Source: Noviherbaspirillum aerium
Lineage (GTDB): Bacteria > Pseudomonadota > Gammaproteobacteria > Burkholderiales > Burkholderiaceae_D
Length of the DNA: 64,000 nt
Direction of reading: 5' to 3'
Assembly (NCBI RefSeq): GCF_008929045.1
Contig: NZ_VFAH01000016.1
Location: forward strand, 62,001 to 126,000
In this document: positions 1 through 9,641 of the stretch, piece by piece
How positions within the stretch are numbered: the stretch's first letter is position 1
Layout of the letters: each line of letters starts with the position of its first letter
Notes under the pieces: model-generated
What the model saw: the letters and a program-made list of their open reading frames with translations, nothing else
Databases searched by the model: none
What the model was told of the DNA's origin: nothing
Program-made: the position numbers and the translations under genes

Positions 1-125
1 TTTCCGCCTGCCTGCGTTGTTTTCGCCAGCATTGGACAAGCCTCGCCATGGATTGCCGATAGTGCACTTCGGCCTCGCCATTCAAAAAACCCGTCGATCC
101 GATGGTGCGTCGTGACTGGGATAGA

Positions 126-149
126 CACTAGCACTAGCACTAGCACTAG
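126..149. repeat. Hexanucleotide tandem repeat, 4 copies
   Basis: Four head-to-tail copies of CACTAG lie in non-coding DNA downstream of the lipase-like gene. The unit contains the self-complementary CTAG. No function can be read from it. Similar four-copy short repeats occur in other gaps of this window. Confidence 0.9.
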
Positions 150-197
150 CCACAGGCCCGGGCAAGGAGAACGGCTTCGTCCTAACGGCGGCTGAAA

Positions 198-227
198 ACG
201 ACAAGGGCCCGAACGGGCCCTTGTCGT
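198..227 (-). terminator. Rho-independent terminator of the esterase gene
   Basis: A perfect 13-bp inverted repeat (ACGACAAGGGCCC and its complement) is separated by a 4-base loop. Read on the minus strand the stem is followed by TTTTC. It lies 25 bp past the stop codon of the esterase-like lipoprotein gene, so it should end that transcript. Confidence 0.85.
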
Positions 228-251
228 ACCTGCTTCGCCTACAGGGATGAA

Positions 252-1571
252 TTACTTGAACGCATCGAACAGCGCGCGGGCTGCCGCATGGCAGAACGGC
301 GGTTCGTAGGTTCCGTGGTAGTTGCCGTAGTAAGTGGCAAAGGCGGCGCTGGCCGGATCGGTCGGCGCGCGCCCTCCGATGCCGAACGCGGCCTGCACCT
401 GCGGATCGACATCCACCGAAGTCACATTGGTCAGGCCGCGGCTTGCGAAGTCGGCCTGCGCCACGTCGCGGTGTACGGCCGGCGGCACGGTGGGGTCGCC
501 CGCGCCTCCGCAGAGCAGCGTGCGCGCCCTCGGATTCCAGCCGAGCAGGTCATTGCGCTTCGCGGCCAGGAACAGGGCGTTGTTCGGATTGGTCTGCGAA
601 TCGCTGATGAACGCCGGCTGGAAGACCGCGTCGCGCGCCTGGTTCGGCGTGACGCCCGGTCCGCCGGGCAGCAAGCCGGAAGTGACCAGGGTGGTGTAAT
701 TGAGCGTCGCATTCGGCAGCAGGTTCTCGACATAGCCCGCATACGGCGCCTTGAAGGCCTGGTTGACGTTGCTGTAGATGTTGCCGTAGACCTTCTGCCA
801 TGAGGTGACAAGGTAAGGCACGAAGAACTGGTAGCCGGCGATCGCCTCGGTCAGCTTGAAGGAGCCCGACAGGTTGTAGGGTCCGGCAAGGTGCGCGGCG
901 GCCGCCACGCCGATCTCATTGGACAGGTCGCGCTCGATTGCGCGATGCGCCGCGGCCGAGGAATGCCCGCCCTGGGAATACCCGGTCAGCATGACCTTGC
1001 CGGACAGGTTGACGTTGCGCGCCGCCGCCGCCTTGCGTGCGGCACGGATCGAGTCGATGACGGACGTGGCTTCGGAATCGGCGTGCAGGTAGGGATGATA
1101 GGCATAGGTGGACTTGGCGAAGCCCAGGTAGTCGGTGGCCACCACCGCATAGCCTTGGGCGGCATACATGGCCGCCAGCAGGAAGGTTTCGCCATCGGTG
1201 GGATTGGCCAGCGTGCGCGGTTTCTGCACATCGGTGCCCTTGGCATAGGCGACCAGCGGCAGGTTGCTGTTCGGGCAGCTTCCCGCGGGCACCAGCATGA
1301 CGCCCGAGGCATTGGTCTTCTCGGCATTGACGCCGACGGTGGAATAGTTCAGCGCCACCACCTGTACATCGCATCTCGCGGGGCCGGCGATCGCCTGCAG
1401 CCCGCTCGCCGACGCTCCCGCATTGATCTGCGTTGCGGTCAATGTCGTGAGAAGCTGGGGTGTTTCGAGCAGGTTGCCGCGGTCATCCCCGTCGTCGCTG
1501 CCGCCGCAGGCGGCGAGCAGGAGCGCGCTGAGCACTGCGAGGCTGGTTGTCCGCTTCATGGGAAGTTTCAT
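252..1571 (-). CDS. Lipoprotein alpha/beta hydrolase (secretory lipase-like)
   Basis: 439-residue exported hydrolase. The N-terminus (MKLPMKRTTSLAVLSALLLAAC) is a lipoprotein signal peptide with lipobox LAAC and lipidated Cys22, so the protein should be membrane-anchored and face the periplasm or cell surface. The nucleophile elbow GYSQGG gives the catalytic Ser. A C-terminal segment with GGAGDPTVPP and GTYEPPF can supply the acid and His of the triad. Overall it resembles the secretory lipase/cutinase-like alpha/beta hydrolases found in soil betaproteobacteria; the substrate (ester or triglyceride) is not readable. The start was chosen at the ATG that begins the signal peptide and has GGAGA upstream; the frame stays open further upstream but encodes nothing signal-like. 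It is a single gene with its own terminator downstream. Confidence 0.85.
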   Translation of the reverse strand: MKLPMKRTTSLAVLSALLLAACGGSDDGDDRGNLLETPQLLTTLTATQINAGASASGLQAIAGPARCDVQVVALNYSTVGVNAEKTNASGVMLVPAGSCPNSNLPLVAYAKGTDVQKPRTLANPTDGETFLLAAMYAAQGYAVVATDYLGFAKSTYAYHPYLHADSEATSVIDSIRAARKAAAARNVNLSGKVMLTGYSQGGHSSAAAHRAIERDLSNEIGVAAAAHLAGPYNLSGSFKLTEAIAGYQFFVPYLVTSWQKVYGNIYSNVNQAFKAPYAGYVENLLPNATLNYTTLVTSGLLPGGPGVTPNQARDAVFQPAFISDSQTNPNNALFLAAKRNDLLGWNPRARTLLCGGAGDPTVPPAVHRDVAQADFASRGLTNVTSVDVDPQVQAAFGIGGRAPTDPASAAFATYYGNYHGTYEPPFCHAAARALFDAFK

Positions 1572-2378
1572 CGTTACTGTCTCCGTAGTAGTAAAGGACC
1601 CGTGCATGCCTGCATCGGGTAAGCGCCGCGCCGCGATTCTCGTACAGTCTGCAGACCTTGGATTCCTTCCGGAGCCGGCTTTTTCCGAACGGGAAATGCA
1701 TGTCTGGAACTGCAAAAGTATCGCGACGGTAAAGAGCCCGTTTCTTGTTTTACCGCAATGACTGGCCATTGCTGGTTTCGAAACTGTTCTCTTGTTGTCA
1801 TATTAACCCGCTTATTTACCGAAACGAAAGCGAACGAAACAAAACAATCATGCATATCGGCAATATGGCCCGTTGATGTTGGAATTTTCACCGTGGCAGG
1901 CGATGCAGGGCCGAGACTTTGCCGCCTAAAGACGGTGTCAACAATGTATGAACTTGCCGGGGAAGCCCACAATGGGATCTCAATCCCATCCGGTGCATGC
2001 ATGAAAGCGATTGCCCGGGAGAACGCAGTCCATGGCGGAGACACGGCAGCCTTCAAGAAGCGCTGGAGCCATTCATCCCCAGGCGCAATATCGTGCGGGA
2101 CCGGCAGGCGAACAAGGAAGAAGGGGCAAGGCCGGTGCGACCGAAGACACGGTCAGGCCGTCGATCGGCATTGGCCAGGATGGCGATCCTTCGCGCACTG
2201 GATGCAGCATGAGTGCAAGCCGCAATCCGGCGGCGGTGATACGGCGTGATGGCGTAATAAGCGTGATGGCGCGGCCGTTTGCCGGCGCGGCTCTGCGGGA
2301 TCATGCTGGCGTGTTTGCCCGACCGAGGCGCATTGCTTCAATCTCCGGGAACCGGCCGGTTCCCGGTGCATGCTCATT
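1572..2378. other. Long intergenic region, no gene supported
   Basis: About 800 bp between the esterase and the small-gene pair. Several short frames are open on both strands, but none has a convincing start, family resemblance or consistent codon use. The first 250 bp are AT-richer (around 1740-1960) and probably hold the promoter of the minus-strand esterase gene. No repeat or RNA gene was recognised. Confidence 0.5.
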
Positions 2379-2582
2379 CTACGAGTCGCGCTTCCCCGCA
2401 GCCAGCCACGTCAGGTATTGCTCGAAGCTCGTGAAGTTGAGCAGGTCTTCAGCGCCGGATTCGGCATCGCTCTCTTTCTGCGGCGGCTTGCGCGCTATCG
2501 GACCGGTCACCCCGGCCATGCGCCCGGCTTCCGCAAGCTCGATGCCAAGGATGCGGCGCATCCTGTCATGTTCGGCGCTCAT
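2379..2582 (-). CDS. Small hypothetical protein, second of an overlapping pair
   Basis: 67 residues, acidic, beginning MSAEHDRMRRILGIELAEAG; no family recognised. The ATG has a good Shine-Dalgarno (AGGAGG, 8 bp upstream) and overlaps the end of the preceding small gene by four bases (ATGA). That arrangement is typical of translational coupling and is the main reason for believing both genes. The central part (KPPQKESDAESGAEDL) looks disordered. A C-terminal stretch with TSFEQYLTWLAAG could form a helix. Function unknown. Confidence 0.5.
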   Translation of the reverse strand: MSAEHDRMRRILGIELAEAGRMAGVTGPIARKPPQKESDAESGAEDLLNFTSFEQYLTWLAAGKRDS

Positions 2583-2725
2583 GTCAGCATCCTCCTGCGC
2601 TCGGCCCAGAAGTCGAGAATCCAGGCCGGCTCCTGCCTTACCGGGTTGCGCATTGCACGCTCCTGCATCAGCCGCTGCATTTCGCGGCGTTCATTGCGTA
2701 TCGTCACTCTGGTTTTGCGACACAT
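2579..2725 (-). CDS. Very small basic hypothetical protein
   Basis: 48 residues, Arg-rich (MCRKTRVTIRNERREMQRL...), ending WAERRRMLT. The start at this ATG is decided by a strong GAGGAGG ribosome-binding site 6 bp upstream; an in-frame ATG further upstream has none. It overlaps the downstream 67-residue gene by four bases. The opposite charges of the two peptides (this one basic, the next acidic) would allow a toxin-antitoxin or partner-peptide reading, but no motif supports that. Treat as hypothetical. Confidence 0.45.
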   Translation of the reverse strand: MCRKTRVTIRNERREMQRLMQERAMRNPVRQEPAWILDFWAERRRMLT

Positions 2726-2993
2726 TGCAGCCTCCTCGAAACGACAGAACAAACCGGAGCTGCCAGGCATTGCGCAGCATGCCGGACCAAGTTTTTAGCT
2801 TGCAATGATGAGTGGAAGCGGAGGGAACACTGGTTCCACTTCCACCCCGCCGCAACCGTGGCAAAGGCAGTAAGCGCGGTAAAGGGGCTCGCATGTTTCT
2901 GCAGGTAAATCGGGAATGGCCCTGTCGCGAAAAAGCAGCCGCACAGGCAAACGGAACGACCCGCATTTCTCCGATATCGGTAAAAATTGCGTC

Positions 2994-5585
2994 ATGACCA
3001 AAGAGCCCGACTTTGCCGCGCTGTTCGAAGCGTCTCCCTATCCCTATCTGCTCATCGCGCCCGATCTGACCCTGATCGGCGCAAATCCGGCTTATCTGAA
3101 GGTAACCGGCACAACGGCCGGGGCCATCCTGGGGAGACATATCTTTGACGCCTTTCCCGCAAGTCCCACGGCCCCCGAATCCACGAATCTCAACGAAATA
3201 CGCACCTCGATCGAGAACGCCATTGCCACGCGCAAACCGCATACCAGCGCGCTCCTGCGCTACGCCGTGCCCCGGCAATCGCCGGAAGGCACCATTTTCG
3301 AGGAGCGCTTCTGGAGCGCGATTCATACGCCGGTGCTCGACAAGCAGGGCAAGGTCATGTTCGTTGCGCAGAACGCCATCGATGTGACGGACCTGTACCG
3401 CTTCGACGAGCCGACGAAGCGTTATTTCCTGAAGCAAAACCTCATTGCCGTGCCCGACATCACGGAACGCACCCGCCCGCAGCTGCACGAGGCCATGACG
3501 CGCATCCTGAATGCGCAGCGTACCCAGCTGCAGACCCTGTTTGACCAGGCGCCCGGTTTCATCGCCGTGCTGACGGGTGAACAGCATACTTTCGAAATGG
3601 CAAACGATGCGTTCTACCAATTGGTCGGACAACGCGACCTGATTGGCAGGGCCATTCGGGAGGCACTGCCCGATGTGGCCGAACAGGGATTCGAGCGCAC
3701 GCTCGACGACGCTTACCGATCCGGCAGGCCAATCGTGCTGCGCAACCGGAAGCTGGCGGTGCAGCAGGAACCGCATGGACCGCTGTCCGAGCGCTATGTT
3801 GAGCTGGTGTTTCAGCCTATCGTGGATGCCGATGGCGTCGTGTCGGGCATCCTGATGCAAGGCCATGATGTGACGAGAGCATACTCCGCCAGCCTGACGC
3901 TCGAGGAAAAGATCCGCCAGCTTGAACAGGCCAAGGCGCGGCAGACGATGCTGCTGCGGCTGGGAGACCGGCTGCGCGGCGTTGCCGACAACCCGGAAGC
4001 GATGATGACGGCAGCCAATCAGGAGCTTGCCACGTTCCTGAATGTGCCGCGTGCCGGCTATGTCACGTTCGAAGAACATTCCAGCAAGGCGGTCGTGATC
4101 AATACCTTTGCGGACCTCAGCCGCGTGCCGCCCCTGCCTTCCGTTGTAGAGGAGCCGGATGAATACGGTCAGTCGGTGATGAATGAACTCAGGGCCGGCC
4201 GCACCATCATCGTCGACGACATAGAGAATGACCCGCGCACAGCGGGGGCCGCCGCGCGGGCGCATGCCGCCATTGGCGCCAGGGCGTCGCTGGCGGTCCC
4301 GATACGCCGGCATGGCAGGTCCGTTGCGTTCATGTTTGCGCATGATGATACGGCGCGGCGCTGGTCGAACGATGACGTGGAGCTGATGTACCAGACCGCG
4401 GACCGGACCTGGGAAGCGGTGGAACGCGCGCGCGCCCTGCTCGCGCTGCGCGACAGCGACAGACGCAAGGATGAATTCCTGGCCATGCTCGCGCACGAAC
4501 TGAGAAATCCGCTTGCGCCCATCGGCGCCGCCGCAGAGCTGCTGCAGCTGGTCAAGCTCGATGAACATCGCCTGCGGCAAACCAGCGAGGTGATCGGCCG
4601 CCAGGTACATCACATGACCGGCCTGATCGATGACCTGCTGGATGTGTCGCGGGTGACGCGCGGCCTGGTCAAGCTGGACAACATGCCGCTGGACGTACGC
4701 GATATCGTTTCGGATGCGATGTAGCAGGTCGGTCCCCTGATACAGGCGCGCGGACATCAGCTTGTCCTGCACCTGGCGCCGCGCCCCCTGAGGGTGGAAG
4801 GAGACCGCAAGCGGCTGGTGCAGGTGGTCGTAAACATCCTCAACAATGCCGCCAAGTACACTCGCGACGGCGGCCATATCGCGATCAAGACCGAGCTGAC
4901 GGAAGCGCAGGTGATCATCGAGGTGAGCGATGACGGCATCGGCATGGCGGCCGACCTGGTCACGCGGGTATTCGACCTCTTCGCTCAGGCGGAACGCACA
5001 TCGGACCGATCCTCGGGGGGACTCGGGCTGGGCCTGGCGCTGGTCAAGAGCCTGGTGGAATTGCACGGCGGCGCCGTGACCTGCTCAAGCGACGGCGTCG
5101 GCAAGGGCAGCACCTTCCGTGTGTGCCTGCCGCGCCTGAAAGACAACCAGCAGCCCGGCGACCGCGGCATCGCCGAAACCGATCCGCGGATCTGCGCGGA
5201 TTCGTTGCGCATCCTGATCGTCGACGACAACATGGACGCCGCCGCCATGCTGGCGATGCTGCTGGAAGCACTGGGCCACCAGGTGCTGGTCGAACATGGC
5301 CCGCATCGGGCGCTGCAACGGGCCAGGGAAAGCAGGCCGCAGGTATGCCTGCTCGATATCGGCCTGCCCGAAATGGACGGCAATGAACTCGCCAGGCGCC
5401 TGCACGACATGCCGGAAACCAGGGACGCCGTGCTGATTGCCGTGACGGGATACGGCCAGCAGAACGACCGGGAAAGCGCGCTGGCGGCCGGCTTCGATCA
5501 TCTTCTCGTCAAGCCGGTCGATACCCAGAAACTCGTTGCGATTCTTGCCGGCATCGGGACGATGGCGTCCGGGACAAAATCCTGA
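2994..5585 (+). pseudogene. Hybrid sensor histidine kinase interrupted by an in-frame amber codon
   Basis: Read through, this is an 863-residue PAS-PAS-GAF-HisKA-HATPase-REC hybrid kinase. PAS-like domains span about residues 8-120 and 185-300, and a GAF domain about 325-480. The H-box (EFLAMLAHELRNPL) places the phospho-acceptor His near 501. After a TAG at 4722-4724 the same frame continues with an ATP-binding domain (N-box NILNNAAKYT, G-boxes DDGIGM and GGLGLGLALVKS). It ends in a receiver domain with LLDIGLPEMDG, Asp near 788. No frameshift is needed; relatives usually have Glu at the stop position (DAMEQV...), so one G-to-T change (GAG to TAG) explains it. As it stands the 576-residue N-terminal part lacks the catalytic domain. 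A GTG at 4794 could start a separate HATPase-REC piece but has no good ribosome-binding site. The input signal is unknown, and no partner regulator lies nearby. Confidence 0.85.
4722..4724 (+). other. In-frame TAG stop splitting the hybrid kinase
   Basis: The codons around it read GAT GCG ATG TAG CAG GTC. The frame is intact on both sides and the downstream codons encode the expected linker (QVGPLIQARGHQL) into the ATPase domain. Confidence 0.9.
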
Positions 5586-6178
5586 TGGAGCCTTTCCTGA
5601 AAGGATAAGCCGCCGCGGCGGTCGTGCTTCCATCCATCGGAAAGCCCCCGATTGCCACGGGCATGAGCCACGGTGGCCGCACTTCGGAACAGTGATGAAA
5701 AACAAGCAACGCCAGGGCCTGTTCCCACTTCGTTCGGGAGATGCGTTCGCATCATAACGCGTGTTGGCGATGGCGCGTCGCCATGCCTGGCATTCGCTCC
5801 CTGCTTTCCTTTCCATCCCTTGCCCATCGCGTACGCTCCATGCCCTCGCGGGTGTCGGGAACGGCATCCTCATGCCCGTGGCAAATACGACAATCTCTTC
5901 CCGCGTCCTCGGTTCACCCCCGATTCTCAACAAACCTCAACAGTCCCCGGCGGGCTGAACCATGTTTCTTGCAGTTACCACACATAACTAAGTAATCGAT
6001 CTGAACTGCATGACGCTTCGAAGCCGAGGCCCATTCGCAGACGGTTACTTGGGTCGAACCAGGGGAGCGGCGTCGTTCAGGGGCCGCACCGGAAGTTGGC
6101 AAGTGCCTCGTAAGCATGCGTCGCTTCCGGCCTCTCCGTCAAATTCAAACTTGTCATTTGTGATGAAAGGAAGCTTGT
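5586..6178. other. Intergenic region upstream of the tad locus
   Basis: Nearly 600 bp without a supported gene. It must carry the promoter of flp and possibly of the whole tad operon. I could not identify a clear sigma-70 or sigma-54 promoter. The part around 5960-6010 is AT-richer (ACCACACATAACTAAGTAATCGAT) and is the most promoter-like. Confidence 0.5.
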
Positions 6179-6388
6179 ATGAAGAACCAATTTTTCTCCG
6201 GTGCAGTGCGTTTTCTGCGTGACGAAGAGGGCGCTGCCGCCGTCGAGTACGGCCTGCTGGCCGCGCTCATCGCGGTGGTCATCGTCATCGCGGTGTCGAG
6301 CGTGGGCAGCAGACTCTGCAACACCTTCAACACCATCGCCACCAAGCTCGGCGGCACCGGTACCACGTGCGCGGCGATCCTGTCTTAA
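6179..6388 (+). CDS. flp: Flp-type IVb pilin
   Basis: 69-residue major subunit of the tad (Flp) pilus. It has the classic layout: a short basic leader (MKNQFFSGAVRFLRDEEG) cut after Gly18 by the prepilin peptidase, then AAAVEYGLLAALIAVVIVIA. The mature chain carries the conserved Glu5-Tyr6 and a hydrophobic helix that packs in the filament core. The two Cys residues in the tail may form a disulfide. GAAAGGAAG lies just upstream of the ATG. It is followed by the peptidase gene tadV after an 83-bp gap, as in most tad loci. The pilin is usually the most highly expressed gene of the cluster. Confidence 0.95.
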   Translation: MKNQFFSGAVRFLRDEEGAAAVEYGLLAALIAVVIVIAVSSVGSRLCNTFNTIATKLGGTGTTCAAILS

Positions 6389-6471
6389 AACCCAGTCCCC
6401 GATCCGGCATGGCGGTGCCATGCCGGGCGGTGGCAAGCAAGTCACTTTAATCAATCCGCCGGAGGCAAACG

Positions 6472-7086
6472 ATGCATCAACTTACCCCAGCGCTGATCGC
6501 CGACGGTGTGCTGTTTCTGCTGGGCGCATTCCTGGTCGCTGCGGTGTGCAGCGATCTGAAGTCCCGCCGCATTCCCAACAAGCTTGTCCTCGCCGGCATC
6601 GGCGCCGGATGCGCGCTCAACAGCGTCCTGCCCGAGGGGAACGGCTTCCTCAGCGCCCTGCCGGGCGCGGCTGGCATCGGCGCCGCGCTGGCGGGACTGG
6701 CTACCGGATTCTGTCTCATGCTGCCGATGTATCTGCTGCGCGCACTCGGAGCCGGGGACGTAAAACTCTTCGCGATGACAGGCGCGTTCCTGGGCGCCGA
6801 GGCCATGCTGCCCGTCGTGCTGGCGACCCTGATCGCGGGCGGCGCGCTGTCGCTGGTCGTGGCCATCCACGCCGACAGGCTGCGCCGTCTCGCGGACAAC
6901 CTGCGCACGATGCTGCTGGCCAGTTATTTCAAGCTGGCGATGAATGAGATGCCGGCGTTTTCCGCGATGCCCGAGCCGGCGGGAAAGATGCCCTACGGCG
7001 TGGCGATTGCGGCGGGAACGCTGATCTGCATCGCCATCAGGCGCGGCGGCGTCGAGCTTCCGTGGTTTGCAAGCGTATTTCAATGA
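6472..7086 (+). CDS. tadV: Prepilin peptidase TadV/CpaA
   Basis: 204-residue inner-membrane aspartic peptidase (A24 family) that removes the leader of Flp and of the TadE/TadF pseudopilins. The two catalytic aspartates are visible: Asp28 in CSDLKSRRIPN and Asp96 in GAGDVK. Several hydrophobic segments fit a polytopic membrane protein. It lacks the N-terminal methylase domain of PilD, as expected for the short TadV type. CCGGAGG lies 6 bp before the ATG. Lies between flp and rcpC. Confidence 0.93.
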   Translation: MHQLTPALIADGVLFLLGAFLVAAVCSDLKSRRIPNKLVLAGIGAGCALNSVLPEGNGFLSALPGAAGIGAALAGLATGFCLMLPMYLLRALGAGDVKLFAMTGAFLGAEAMLPVVLATLIAGGALSLVVAIHADRLRRLADNLRTMLLASYFKLAMNEMPAFSAMPEPAGKMPYGVAIAAGTLICIAIRRGGVELPWFASVFQ

Positions 7087-7150
7087 CAGCCGGCCATCTG
7101 GCGGCGCACAAGCGGTTCAGGGCAATCTTTAGATGAACAAGGGAGGAAGT

Positions 7151-8017
7151 ATGAAAGGCTCAAAAGCCATGGTAATGATCGGCGTGTCCTTCGCCGCAGC
7201 CGCGGGCGCCGTCGCGCTCTCGTCGCAGTGGATGAACCAGGAGGCCGGCGGCAATACGCGCAAGGTCATGGTCGCGTCGACGGATATCAATCTTGGCACG
7301 CGCCTCAACGGCGATGTGGTACGCCTGGCCGACTGGCCGGCCGACAGCGTGCCCGCCGGCGCCTTCAGCGACAGCAAGCAGATCGACAGCCGCGTCACGC
7401 GCGTGGCGGTGCAGCGCGGCGAACCCATCCTGGAATCGAAGCTCGCCCTGCCCGGCGCGACCGGCGGACTTTCCGCGGTGGTGGCCGAAGGCAAGCGCGC
7501 GATGACCGTGCGCGTCAATGACGTCATCGGCGTCGCCGGCTTCGCCCTGCCGGGAAACTATGTCGACATCCTGGTCAGCACCCAGGGCGAGCGCAAGCCG
7601 TCCGACATCAGCGACCAGAACATTTCCAAGCTGGTCCTGGAGCGGATCCTGGTGCTGGCCGTGGCGCAGGAAGCCAGCCAGAACGACACCAAGCCCAAGG
7701 TCGTCAATGCCGTCACGCTCGAAGTGACTCCGGAACAGGCTGAAAAGCTGGACCTGGCGCGCAGCGTCGGCCAGCTCTCCCTGGTACTGCGCAACCAGAT
7801 CGACCAGCAACCGGCCGAGACCGCCGGCGCCACCAAGGCCACGCTGCTGTCGCAGGCCAAGCCGGAGACTGCCAAGGCCAAGCCTGCCGCGCCCGCCGCA
7901 TCTGCCGCCGAAGCACCCAGGCCCGCCAGGAAAAACACCGCCAACACGCAGCCGGCGGCCAGGCAGGAATGCCAGTCGATATTGACCGGCTCCGGACAGA
8001 TCACACAGTGCCGCTGA
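7151..8017 (+). CDS. rcpC: Flp pilus assembly protein RcpC/CpaB
   Basis: 288-residue periplasmic protein with one N-terminal membrane anchor (about 6-25) followed by a SAF domain (VMVASTDINLGTRLNGDVVRLADWP) and the RcpC/CpaB core. It works with the RcpA secretin at the outer membrane. The C-terminus is an Ala/Lys/Pro-rich tail ending in a Cys-containing segment. The start is the ATG preceded by GGGAGGAAGT; an upstream in-frame ATG (7133) has no such site. rcpA follows after 56 bp. Confidence 0.92.
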   Translation: MKGSKAMVMIGVSFAAAAGAVALSSQWMNQEAGGNTRKVMVASTDINLGTRLNGDVVRLADWPADSVPAGAFSDSKQIDSRVTRVAVQRGEPILESKLALPGATGGLSAVVAEGKRAMTVRVNDVIGVAGFALPGNYVDILVSTQGERKPSDISDQNISKLVLERILVLAVAQEASQNDTKPKVVNAVTLEVTPEQAEKLDLARSVGQLSLVLRNQIDQQPAETAGATKATLLSQAKPETAKAKPAAPAASAAEAPRPARKNTANTQPAARQECQSILTGSGQITQCR

Positions 8018-8073
8018 GCCGGGCCGGTTCAACGCGGATTTCAGGAATTCAAGGATTCGACAAGGGGAACATC

Positions 8074-9615
8074 ATGAATACCAACCACATGCTCGCGCGG
8101 CCGCTGCCGCATCAGGGTGGCAGGCTGCTCAGGCACTGCATCGCGGCCGTCGCCGCCACCGCCATCGCCGGCCTGGCCCATGCCGCGCCAACCCAGGCTG
8201 CCGCCGACAACGACAAGGCAAAACGCGCGGAGTCCGCTCCCGCCAAGGCCGCGGCGGTGCCGGTATGCACCGGCGAATTTCCGCACGCCGCCAACCTGCG
8301 CGTGGCCGAAGGCAAGTCCGCCCGCATCGATCTTTCCTCGCTGAAGCTGCCGTCGCCGGCCTGGCTGCGCGCCGTGGCCGATCCCGAGATCGTCCAGATC
8401 GAACCGCTGACTTCCGCAAAGCCGCGCGGCATGTTCTTCGTGTTCGGCAAGAAGGTCGGCTCCACCAACCTGATGTTCCAGGACAAGGACGGCCGCTGCG
8501 CGATGGTGGAAGTCGCCGTGGGTGTGGACACCGCCGCCGTGCGCGACAGCCTGCGCGAACTGATGCCGGCCGAGAAGGATATCAAGGTCAGCGCCGCCGC
8601 CGATTCCCTGGTCATCAGCGGAACCGCCAGCGACGCGGCGGCAGTCGAGCGCATCCTGACGATCGCCAGCGCCTTCGTGCGCAAGGGCGGTGCCGGCGGG
8701 AGCGGCGCCGGCGCGGCAGGCACCGGCTACGAGCGCATCGTCAACATGATGTCGGTGGGCGCGCCGCAGCAGGTGATGCTGGAAGTGAAGGTCGCGGAGA
8801 TTTCCAAGACCCTGCTCGACCACATGGGCGTCGGCCTGAACGCCACCGCGAACAAGGGCAGCTGGACGCTCGGCCTGCTGTCGAAATTCGGCGGCAACGG
8901 CAACGGCGGCGTACGCCTGGACAAGGGCGGCGACGGCTTCCTGCAGATCGATGCCGAACGCAGGAACGGCCTGGTGAAGATTCTCGCCGAGCCGACCGTG
9001 ATGGCCATCAGCGGCCAGGACGGCAGCTTCCTCGCCGGCGGCCGCATCTTCATCCCGGTGGCGCAGGACGCGAACGGCAAGGTGACGCTGGAAGAGAAGG
9101 AGTTCGGCGTCGGCCTGCGCTTCACGCCGACCGTGCTGGAAGGCGGCCGCATCAACCTGAAGGTGTCACCGGAAGTTTCCGAGCTGTCGCGCGAAGGCGT
9201 CGGCATCTCTTCTTCCGGCACCGGCGGCAATGCCGTCCTGCCGCTGATCACCACCCGCCGCGCCGCCACCACGGTGCAATTGTTCGACGGCCAAAGCTTT
9301 GCGATCGGCGGCCTGATCAAGAGCAACATGGTCACCAGCATGAAGGCCCTGCCGGTGCTGGGCGAACTGCCGGTGCTCGGCCCGCTGTTCCGCAGCAGCG
9401 ACTTCCAGACCGACAAGACCGAACTGGTCTTCATCGTCACCCCGCGCCTGGTCAAGCCCCTGCCGCAGACCTTCCCGCTGCCCACCGACCATCTGGTCGA
9501 ACCCAGCCGCGAAGAGTTTTTCATTCAGGGAAAGATGGAAGGACAAAAAGCCCAGGCGCCGGCGGCACGACCGGCAAAGGCCCAATCGCACCCCACCGGT
9601 TTTGAAATCAAGTAA
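8074..9615 (+). CDS. rcpA: Type II/IV-like secretin RcpA/CpaC
   Basis: 513-residue outer-membrane secretin through which the Flp pilus exits. Signal peptide at the N-terminus (cut near AGLAHA|AP). A pilus-assembly N-terminal domain follows (about 55-150), then a BON-like stretch (IKVSAAADSLVISGTASD) and the secretin channel domain, with the conserved end VPVLGELPVLGPLFRSSDFQTDKTELVFIVTPRLV. The start was set at the ATG after AAGGGGA. The C-terminal tail (about 30 residues, Ala/Lys-rich) extends beyond the usual secretin end. Confidence 0.94.
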   Translation: MNTNHMLARPLPHQGGRLLRHCIAAVAATAIAGLAHAAPTQAAADNDKAKRAESAPAKAAAVPVCTGEFPHAANLRVAEGKSARIDLSSLKLPSPAWLRAVADPEIVQIEPLTSAKPRGMFFVFGKKVGSTNLMFQDKDGRCAMVEVAVGVDTAAVRDSLRELMPAEKDIKVSAAADSLVISGTASDAAAVERILTIASAFVRKGGAGGSGAGAAGTGYERIVNMMSVGAPQQVMLEVKVAEISKTLLDHMGVGLNATANKGSWTLGLLSKFGGNGNGGVRLDKGGDGFLQIDAERRNGLVKILAEPTVMAISGQDGSFLAGGRIFIPVAQDANGKVTLEEKEFGVGLRFTPTVLEGGRINLKVSPEVSELSREGVGISSSGTGGNAVLPLITTRRAATTVQLFDGQSFAIGGLIKSNMVTSMKALPVLGELPVLGPLFRSSDFQTDKTELVFIVTPRLVKPLPQTFPLPTDHLVEPSREEFFIQGKMEGQKAQAPAARPAKAQSHPTGFEIK

Positions 9616-9641
9616 GCACCCAAGCAAGTCAGGAGAAGACC

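Noticed and set aside
2691-5066. 791-codon open frame antisense to the hybrid kinase
   Set aside because: It is a shadow of the kinase caused by GC-rich codon bias; no domain, poor start, and the + strand frame has clear kinase motifs.
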